From NCBI GenBank assembly GCA_937881055.1, contig CALGFJ010000029.1:1-41449 (forward strand): DNA of 41,449 nt. The letters run 5' to 3'. This DNA comes from an uncultured Acidimicrobiaceae bacterium. GTDB taxonomy: Bacteria; Actinomycetota; Acidimicrobiia; Acidimicrobiales; RAAP-2. The notes under the pieces are model-generated. The model worked only from the letters and a program-made list of their open reading frames with translations, made no database searches and had not been told where the DNA came from. Shown piece after piece: positions 20,214 through 26,734 of the stretch; within the stretch, counting starts at the first letter, position 1, and each line of letters opens with the position of its first letter. A program made the position numbers and the translations under genes.

Positions 20214-20906
20214 CTAGGCAGTGGTGGTCGTAACCGGCACTGTGGTCGTCGTCGTGGTCGTGGTGCCACCCGATGCAGCCGGGGGCGGTCCAAGGGCAAC
20301 GAGGGCCGCGGCGCGAACAACCGCCGCGTTGGCAATCGCCAGTTCCAGCGTCGCACGAACGACGGCACGCTCAGGAGCGGTCGTGGCGTTCGGGAAGGCC
20401 GCAGCGAACGCTGCATCAGCCGCCGCTACCGAGTTGCGGTAGGTCTGGTTGATCGCCTGGAGAGCGACGATGTACGCCGAACGGGGCGTACCGGCCGGAG
20501 GCGCCGGAGGAGCACCGAGCGTGGTGAGCGCCGTGGAACGGGCTTCCATCGCGTTGGCGATCGACAGCGTCAAGGCAGCACGGGCCGCGGCACGGGCCGC
20601 TTGGCGGTTCTGTGAGCCCTTGGAAGCCCTGATGGCCGCCCAGTACTCTTTGCGCGCGGTGTCGACCGTCGCCCTAAAGGTGCGGTTAATCACCTTCAGT
20701 TGGTCGAGGTAGGCGTCTTCAGCCTTGCGCCACTGCTTCCACGCATCCTTCGCGACGTGAATCGTCGTGGTCGTCGTGGCAATCGTGGTTGTGGTGGTTG
20801 GAACGGTCGTCGTCGTAGTGTCCGCAGACGCAATCGCCGGGGCACTCATGCCCAGGGTTGCGAGAATGGCCACTGCCACGACGCTTCGTGTACTGAACTT
20901 CTTCAT
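20214..20906 (-). CDS. Secreted Thr-run protein with two copies of the ~70-aa repeat (paralog of 19580-19990)
   Basis: Signal peptide MKKFSTRSVVAVAILATLGMSAPAIASA, TTTTT runs, repeats ending LGAPP and LGPPP, C-terminus VTTTTA; SD-like GAAAGGGG. Confidence 0.82.
   Translation of the reverse strand: MKKFSTRSVVAVAILATLGMSAPAIASADTTTTTVPTTTTTIATTTTTIHVAKDAWKQWRKAEDAYLDQLKVINRTFRATVDTARKEYWAAIRASKGSQNRQAARAAARAALTLSIANAMEARSTALTTLGAPPAPPAGTPRSAYIVALQAINQTYRNSVAAADAAFAAAFPNATTAPERAVVRATLELAIANAAVVRAAALVALGPPPAASGGTTTTTTTTVPVTTTTA
20280..20486 (-). repeat. Second ~70-aa protein repeat of the two-repeat secreted protein
   Basis: PRSAYIVALQAINQTY...LGPPP, parallel to AEDAYLDQLKVINRTF...LGAPP (20505-20723) and AADKLYLAQRKVINLTF...LGNPP (19625-19834). 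Confidence 0.7.
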
Positions 20907-20934
20907 ATGGACCCCTTTCAAAGGAACGAGACCA

Positions 20935-20990
20935 ACTGTAAAATTCAAGTTTTTGAAAACCCTGTGAAGTGCTTGTTTATTCGCTGTGAA
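20935..20990 (-). promoter_or_regulatory. Candidate PhoP/OmpR-type operator and promoter of secreted gene 2
   Basis: Minus strand: TCACAGC-N4-AAACAAG-N4-TCACAGG-N4-TCAAAAA on an 11-bp ladder, then TACAGT (20935-20940) as -10; same spacings as at 20018-20073. Confidence 0.65.
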
Positions 20991-21060
20991 GTTCGTCCGT
21001 GAACAACTCCTCATCAAGGGCCATAAGTGGGCGATACGCTCACAAGATGCGAGCAACGCC

Positions 21061-21750
21061 ATGACGAAGGTCTTGATCGTCGACGACGAGCCCGGAGTGC
21101 GCGATCTGCTTCGCGACGCCCTCGAGGTCGCCGGGTACGAGACCGAATCGGCGTCCAATGGCGCCGAGGCCCTTGACCTACTGCGGCGACACGACTGTGA
21201 CCTGTGCATCGTGGACATCAACATGCCCACGATGGACGGGTTCGAGTTCCTCGCCAAGCTGCGCGAACACGACACCAAGACCCCGGTCCTGATGCTCTCG
21301 GCGAGGGATTCGCCCGTCGACGTGGCCAAGGGGCTGCGCTACGGTGCCGACGACTACGTACGCAAGCCCTTCAGCCTGGAGGAGATTCTGCTTCGGATCA
21401 CGGCAATCCTTCGTCGTTCCCACGCGGAATCAACCGACGACCTCATCCTCACGTCGGGTCCGATCGAGATGAACGTCGACACTCACGAGATCACGGTCGA
21501 CGCGAATCCGATCACCCTCTCGGCGACGGAGTTCCGACTCCTCGAGGTCCTGCTCGAGCGCAAGGACCGTCTCGTCACGCGAGAACTGCTCCTTCGCGAA
21601 GTGTGGAACATCGATTTCGACTCTGAGACTTCGGTGCTCGACACCTATATCTCGTACCTGCGACGAAAGATCCACCACGATGATTTCGCGCCGATCACCA
21701 CGGTGAGGGGAGTCGGCTTCAAGCTCGTCACGTGGACCGCGGGAATGTGA
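21061..21750 (+). CDS. OmpR/PhoP-family response regulator
   Basis: LIVDDEPGVRDLL, IVDINMPTMDGFEF, ARDS...GADDYVRKPFSLEE, winged helix ending SYLRRKI...TTVRGVGFKL. Confidence 0.93.
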   Translation: MTKVLIVDDEPGVRDLLRDALEVAGYETESASNGAEALDLLRRHDCDLCIVDINMPTMDGFEFLAKLREHDTKTPVLMLSARDSPVDVAKGLRYGADDYVRKPFSLEEILLRITAILRRSHAESTDDLILTSGPIEMNVDTHEITVDANPITLSATEFRLLEVLLERKDRLVTRELLLREVWNIDFDSETSVLDTYISYLRRKIHHDDFAPITTVRGVGFKLVTWTAGM

Positions 21751-23096
21751 AGATTGCCACTCGACTGACGATTCTCCTCATCGTGCTCACGACGATGGTG
21801 GCGTTCACGGTCGGATGGTTTGCGGTGGACGCCAGTACGCGATCGCTCTACTCCGCGCTCGACGCTCAGATCAACTCGGTGATTCGTAGCGGCGCCGGCG
21901 ATCCCAACAACGCGCTCACGAATGCGCTCAACGTCGTCCAAGAGAACGGGTACCCCCTGACCCTCGACGTCGTCGATCCTTCGGGTGCCGTCGTTCAAGT
22001 CAATACCCCCGACGAGCCGCTTCGAAAAAGGCCGACTCGACAGAACGTCCACGCGACACTCGCCAAGGTGGGCACCCAGTCGAATCTGCCCGGGTTTCAA
22101 CTTCGTTCGATCTACGTCGGTGGTGGAGACTATTTGATTGTCGCGGGGTCTACGAGTGCCATTACCCAACAGGGGCGTCGGCTCGCGCTCGAGGTGGCGT
22201 TGGCCGGTTTCCTCGTCGCCGTGGTCATGTTGGTCCTCGCGCGCTTGGTGATGCGTAAGGACCTTCGCACGATGGAACACCTCATCGACTTCGCCAGTGG
22301 CGTCGCCGGCGGCGACGAGCGCGGTCAGATTCCTCCGAGCGCGGGCAGTCGCGACGTCCGCGAACTCCAGGCCGCCCTCGCCACGATGGTCATCGCGCTG
22401 CACGAGCGCATCGCCATCGAAGCACGGAGCGTCGAAGCGATGCAACAGTTCGTGGGCGACGCATCGCACGAACTGCGCACGCCGCTCACCGTCATCAAGG
22501 GCTACAACGAATTGCTGACCAATCCTTCGATCAATGAAGAGCAGCGTGCGCGGGCCGTCGAGCGCGTGCGCCGCGAGATTGACCGCATGGACCTCTTGGT
22601 GGCGGACTTGCTCCTCTCGGCCGAAGTTCGAGAAGCACCCCAGCACCTGAATACGCGGGTGGAGCTCAGTGCGCTGGTCGAGTCGCGCGTCGAGGAGTTC
22701 CGCAACGACCACCCCGAACGAGTCGTGACCCAAGAGACGACTGACGGTCTCGTCGTTCGGGGGCGCGATGACTTGTTGGATCGCCTTCTGGTGAACTCAT
22801 TTTCCAACGTCGTCCGTCACACGCCCGGCGACACCGCGGTTCGCGTCACGCTGCGACGTGAGGACTCGACGGCCGTGTTGTGCGTGGAAGACGCCGGTCA
22901 GGGACTGCCGGAATATGGAGTGCGCCCGCAGCGCTTTCGTCGTTTCGACCAATCTCGCTCGCGCGAGACCGGCGGTTCCGGTCTCGGCATGAGCATCATG
23001 GCCGACATCGCCGAGGGGCTCGGTGGCTCGATGTCGACCTCCAAGAGCACCCTCGGCGGCCTCGCCTTGACGTTCACGTTCGCGCTCGAAACCTGA
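21747..23096 (+). CDS. Membrane sensor histidine kinase
   Basis: Two TM segments flanking an extracytoplasmic domain; HAMP-like region; H-box FVGDASHELRTPLTVIKGYNELL; GSGLGMSI; GTGA overlap with the RR. Confidence 0.93.
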   Translation: MKIATRLTILLIVLTTMVAFTVGWFAVDASTRSLYSALDAQINSVIRSGAGDPNNALTNALNVVQENGYPLTLDVVDPSGAVVQVNTPDEPLRKRPTRQNVHATLAKVGTQSNLPGFQLRSIYVGGGDYLIVAGSTSAITQQGRRLALEVALAGFLVAVVMLVLARLVMRKDLRTMEHLIDFASGVAGGDERGQIPPSAGSRDVRELQAALATMVIALHERIAIEARSVEAMQQFVGDASHELRTPLTVIKGYNELLTNPSINEEQRARAVERVRREIDRMDLLVADLLLSAEVREAPQHLNTRVELSALVESRVEEFRNDHPERVVTQETTDGLVVRGRDDLLDRLLVNSFSNVVRHTPGDTAVRVTLRREDSTAVLCVEDAGQGLPEYGVRPQRFRRFDQSRSRETGGSGLGMSIMADIAEGLGGSMSTSKSTLGGLALTFTFALET

Positions 23097-23117
23097 TCGA
23101 AACTGCGACAGGGATAT

Positions 23118-23414
23118 CTAGCTCGCCGGGGGAGTACTGGCCGCGCGGACGTAGAGCTGTTGCACTTCGGCGAGGGCGTTTCGGTAGAGCTCGACGTGCT
23201 CGCCCAGTCGATCACCCCCGGCCTGGAGCATCGCCGCGATGATGTCGATGACGAGTTGGGCGCCCGACAGGTTGGGAGGCGTCAGCGACAGTTGCAGGGC
23301 CGCCAGCTGCAAGAGGACGAAAAAGTGGTTGCCCAGGACCGTCTCGACGGGCGTCGAGCGCAGATAGGCGATCTCTTCGGAGTCGTCGATGGGTTCGTGG
23401 TCTTGATCGCTCAC
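23118..23414 (-). CDS. DUF1844-like protein
   Basis: HFFVLLQLAALQLSLTPPNLSGAQLVIDIIAAMLQAGGDRLGEH; position divergent to infC as in other actinobacteria. Confidence 0.7.
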   Translation of the reverse strand: MSDQDHEPIDDSEEIAYLRSTPVETVLGNHFFVLLQLAALQLSLTPPNLSGAQLVIDIIAAMLQAGGDRLGEHVELYRNALAEVQQLYVRAASTPPAS

Positions 23415-23489
23415 CGCACCAACGTAGCGCCGTGCGTGCGCGTCAAGCGAGGTCGCGGGTGTTCGAACGGACCCCGCGATCAGGTCTGC

Positions 23490-23632
23490 TAACGTAATTG
23501 GGCAGTTCAGCAAGTGAGGTTGGCAGAGCCAACGTCCACCTGGCCACCGATGTGCGCCGGGTTTCCAGGAGTTTTGCGCCCCGCTTGCCGTGGTGACGCC
23601 ATTCAGGCGTCACGAAGAGCAAGGAGAGAGTT
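23490..23632 (+). promoter_or_regulatory. Structured infC leader with upstream -10
   Basis: -10 TAACGT 23490-23495; hairpins GTTGGC-aga-GCCAAC (23519-23533), CCTGG/CCAGG (23539-23569), GTGACGCC-attca-GGCGTCAC (23593-23613); SD AAGGAG 23621-23626. Confidence 0.6.
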
Positions 23633-24244
23633 ATCGCAACAGTGCCTGGAGACCACCGCGTCAATGAACGAATTCGCGTGGAGACCGTACGCCTCATCGA
23701 TCACGAGGGAAACCAACGTGGCGTGATGGCGACCCGCGAAGCATTGGCGTTGGCCCGAAGCCTCGATCTTGATCTCGTAGAGATCGCGCCCACCGCGCAA
23801 CCGCCCGTCTGTCGCATCATGGACTACGGGAAGTTCAAGTTCGACGAGGCCCAGAAGGCCAAGGAGTCGCGTCGAAAGACCCTCAACGTCGGAGTCAAGG
23901 AGATGAAGTACCGCCCGAAGATCGGACCCGGTGACTTCGACACCAAGACTCGCCTCGTCGAGAAGTTTCTCAACGAAGGTCACAAGGTGAAGGTCACCAT
24001 TATGTTCCGCGGACGCGAGTCGGCCCACCCCGAACTTGGGAAGAAGATCCTGGATCGAATAGTCGCGAAACTCGACGACGTCGCCAAGGTCGAGTCGGCC
24101 GCGAAACTCGATGGTCGCAACATGATCATGGTCCTCGGACCAGAAAAGAAGGCGAAGCCGAAGCCGGCCGAGAGCCCGATTGTCGAAGAGCAGCAAGAAG
24201 TCGCGCCGAGTGTTTCGGCCGAAGTATCGGTAGAGGAGGGCTGA
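23633..24244 (+). CDS. infC: Translation initiation factor IF-3, probable AUC start
   Basis: RVNERIRVETVRLIDHEGNQ...DLDLVEIAPTAQPPVCRIMDYGKFKF; the ATC at 23633 is in frame 6 nt after AAGGAG; the alternative GTG is at 23642. Confidence 0.92.
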   Translation: MATVPGDHRVNERIRVETVRLIDHEGNQRGVMATREALALARSLDLDLVEIAPTAQPPVCRIMDYGKFKFDEAQKAKESRRKTLNVGVKEMKYRPKIGPGDFDTKTRLVEKFLNEGHKVKVTIMFRGRESAHPELGKKILDRIVAKLDDVAKVESAAKLDGRNMIMVLGPEKKAKPKPAESPIVEEQQEVAPSVSAEVSVEEG

Positions 24245-24245
24245 G

Positions 24246-24440
24246 ATGCCAAAGATGAAGACTGACAGCGGGGCCAAGAAACGAATCAAGGTGACCGGCA
24301 GCGGCAAGCTGCGTCGAGGCAAGGCCTTTCGTGGTCACCTCATGGAGGGGAAGTCATCGGTTCGCGCCCGCCGACTCGGTCGCGAGACCGACCTTTCGCC
24401 CGCAATGGAAAAGAAGACCAAGCGCCTGATGGGCATTTAG
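24246..24440 (+). CDS. rpmI: 50S ribosomal protein L35
   Basis: MPKMKTDSGAKKRIKVTGSGKLRR; infC-rpmI-rplT order. Confidence 0.96.
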   Translation: MPKMKTDSGAKKRIKVTGSGKLRRGKAFRGHLMEGKSSVRARRLGRETDLSPAMEKKTKRLMGI

Positions 24441-24467
24441 AGATCGAGCCGGGAAAGAGGAACAGTT

Positions 24468-24827
24468 ATGGCACGTGTCAAGAGGGCGGTCAACGCCAAG
24501 AAGCATCACAAGGCGATTCTGGAAGAGGCGAAGGGTTACTACGGTGACCGCAGTCGCACATTTCGATCGGCCAATCAGGCCGTCCAGCACTCGGGCGTCT
24601 ACGCGTTTCGCGACCGTCGCGCGCGCAAGGGCGACATGCGTCGGCTCTGGATCCAGAGGATCAACGCCGGTACGCGAGCCCACGGTATGAGTTACAGCCG
24701 ATTCATCGCCGGGCTGAACGCCGCGGGCATTGAGGTCGACCGACGGATCCTGGCGGACTTGGCCGTGAACGACAACGCCAGCTTCGCGGCCATCGTCGCT
24801 CAGGCCGGCGCCGCGCTGTCCAAGTAG
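24468..24827 (+). CDS. rplT: 50S ribosomal protein L20
   Basis: [48 protein letters not shown]. Confidence 0.97.
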   Translation: MARVKRAVNAKKHHKAILEEAKGYYGDRSRTFRSANQAVQHSGVYAFRDRRARKGDMRRLWIQRINAGTRAHGMSYSRFIAGLNAAGIEVDRRILADLAVNDNASFAAIVAQAGAALSK

Positions 24828-24845
24828 GTAGCTCTGATCGAGGCG

Positions 24846-25655
24846 TTGGGTTCGTCACACCAGCGAGTGCGCCGGCTCCGGCGACTCGTCCAAAAGCGTT
24901 CACTGCGTTGGAGCGAGGGCGTCTGCGTGCTCGAGGGACCCGACCTCGTTGACGCCGCCTTGGAGAGTGGCGTGGAGTTCGAGGCCGTCTACTTCGACGC
25001 GTCGGCGGCACAATCGTCCTCAATGGAACGGCTGACCCAAAGAGCCCAACATCACGGCGTCCGCGTCTTCGCTCTAGCGCCAGGCGTCATTGAAAAGATC
25101 GCCGACGCCCAAACGCCGCAGCCAGTACTGGCCGCCGTACGATTCGACGACCGCGGCGTCGATTCGATTCCCAAGACCGGACTCGTCCTCGTGCTCCACG
25201 ACCTCAAGGATCCGGGGAACGTGGGCACCATCATCCGCTCCGCCGACGCCGCCGGGGTCACCGCCGTTATCGTCACCGGACAGTCGGTCGACCCGTACAA
25301 CCCCAAGACCCTTCGCGCCAGCGCCGGGTCGATCTTCCATCTCCCGGTCGTGGTCGCGTCACTCGATGACACGCTGGCGCATTTCGGTTCCGACACCCAA
25401 GTGCTCGCGACGGTCGTTCGCGGCGGCCGTGACCACCGAGCCGTCGACTTCACGTTGACGAGCGTCATCGTCATCGGCAACGAGTCTGACGGGCTCGATC
25501 ACGCGACGATCGCGCGCTGCGGCGAGACGATATCGATTCCGATGGACGGACGGAGTGAGTCTCTGAACGCCGGCGTGGCCGCGTCGTTGATCGCGTTCGA
25601 GGCGTTGTGGCAGCGCAGAGACGCCGCCGTGACCCCACCACCCCGTAGCCTTTAA
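24846..25655 (+). CDS. TrmH/SpoU-family RNA 2'-O-methyltransferase
   Basis: LVLHDLKDPGNVGTIIRSADAAGVTAVIV; VIGNESDGL; SIPMDGRSESLNAGVAASLIAFE; between rplT and pheS; exact start uncertain. Confidence 0.9.
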   Translation: MGSSHQRVRRLRRLVQKRSLRWSEGVCVLEGPDLVDAALESGVEFEAVYFDASAAQSSSMERLTQRAQHHGVRVFALAPGVIEKIADAQTPQPVLAAVRFDDRGVDSIPKTGLVLVLHDLKDPGNVGTIIRSADAAGVTAVIVTGQSVDPYNPKTLRASAGSIFHLPVVVASLDDTLAHFGSDTQVLATVVRGGRDHRAVDFTLTSVIVIGNESDGLDHATIARCGETISIPMDGRSESLNAGVAASLIAFEALWQRRDAAVTPPPRSL

Positions 25656-25660
25656 TCGTC

Positions 25661-26734
25661 ATGTCCTCTTCGCCCCTCGCCAACCTCGTCAATCAGACGG
25701 CCGAACTCCTCGCGACCATCGCGCGTCTCGAGAGCATCGAGCAGTTGCGCGAGGCCGAGCCCACGATCACCGGCAAGCGATCGATCCTGTCGGCGTTACA
25801 GAAGTCCTTTGGTGCGCTCGCGCCGGAAGAGCGAAAGGACGCCGGGGCGCAGCTGCAAGACGCTCGACGCGTGGTGGAAGCGGCGCTGGCGTCGCGTCGT
25901 CTCGAACTGAGTCAACGGGCGCGCGCCCAGGTCCTACTCGACGACGGATTGGACCTCGGTGACGTCGTCGTGAGCGACGTTCGGTGGCCGGCGTCGATCG
26001 GACATCCGAGTCTGGTCGCCCTAACCCAGCGCGAACTCGAAGACGTCTTCGTCACCATGGGATTCACGGTGTCCGAAAGCCCCGAAGTCGAGAGCGACTG
26101 GTACAACTTCGAAGCGCTCAATATTCCCCCGGCGCACCCGGCGCGTGGTCTATGGGACACCTTTTACGTGGATTTGGGCGAACCGGAAACGGTGGTCCTT
26201 CGCACGCACACGTCGCCGACGCAAATTCATCTGATGGAAGAGGCGGTCGCGAACAACTCGTTGCCGATCCATTCGGTGATGCCCGGACGCTGTTTCCGAC
26301 GCGACACGCCGGACTCTCGACACCTCGCCACGTTCCACCAGATCGAAGGGTTGGTCGTCGATCGCGGTATCTCATACGCCGATCTGGCCGGCGTCATCGA
26401 GACGTTCACGCGTGCCTACTTTGGACCGGATATCGAATCGAGACTCCGCCCGGGCTATTTCCCATTCACCGAGCCGTCGGCGGAGTTCGAGGTGACCTGC
26501 ACCATCTGTCGCGGTGGAGGGTGTCGCACCTGTTCCCAGACCGGTTGGATCGAACTCGGCGGATGCGGCGTCCTCGACCCGGCGGTTCTCGCCGCGGTCG
26601 GCATCGACGGCGAGGAGTGGAGCGGATTCGCCTTCGGGTTCGGCATCGACCGTTGCGCCCAGATGCGCCACGAGATCGCCGACATGCGTGCCCTGATCGA
26701 GAACGACACGCGGTTCTTAGGACAGTTCTCGTGA
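25661..26734 (+). CDS. pheS: Phenylalanine-tRNA ligase alpha subunit
   Basis: VLRTHTSPTQIHLM; GRCFRRDTPDSRHLATFHQIEGLVVD; GFGIDRCAQMRHEI. Confidence 0.96.
   Translation: MSSSPLANLVNQTAELLATIARLESIEQLREAEPTITGKRSILSALQKSFGALAPEERKDAGAQLQDARRVVEAALASRRLELSQRARAQVLLDDGLDLGDVVVSDVRWPASIGHPSLVALTQRELEDVFVTMGFTVSESPEVESDWYNFEALNIPPAHPARGLWDTFYVDLGEPETVVLRTHTSPTQIHLMEEAVANNSLPIHSVMPGRCFRRDTPDSRHLATFHQIEGLVVDRGISYADLAGVIETFTRAYFGPDIESRLRPGYFPFTEPSAEFEVTCTICRGGGCRTCSQTGWIELGGCGVLDPAVLAAVGIDGEEWSGFAFGFGIDRCAQMRHEIADMRALIENDTRFLGQFS

Noticed and set aside
19880-20825. GTC/GTG-rich low-complexity tracts considered as possible CRISPR or satellite repeats
   Set aside because: They encode Thr runs in frame within two signal-peptide proteins; no regular repeat-spacer pattern.
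25984-26730. N-terminal extension of the ORF-track pheT (1073 aa)
   Set aside because: Arg-rich out-of-frame reading of pheS; true PheT starts MKISLSWLREFVDV at GTG 26731.
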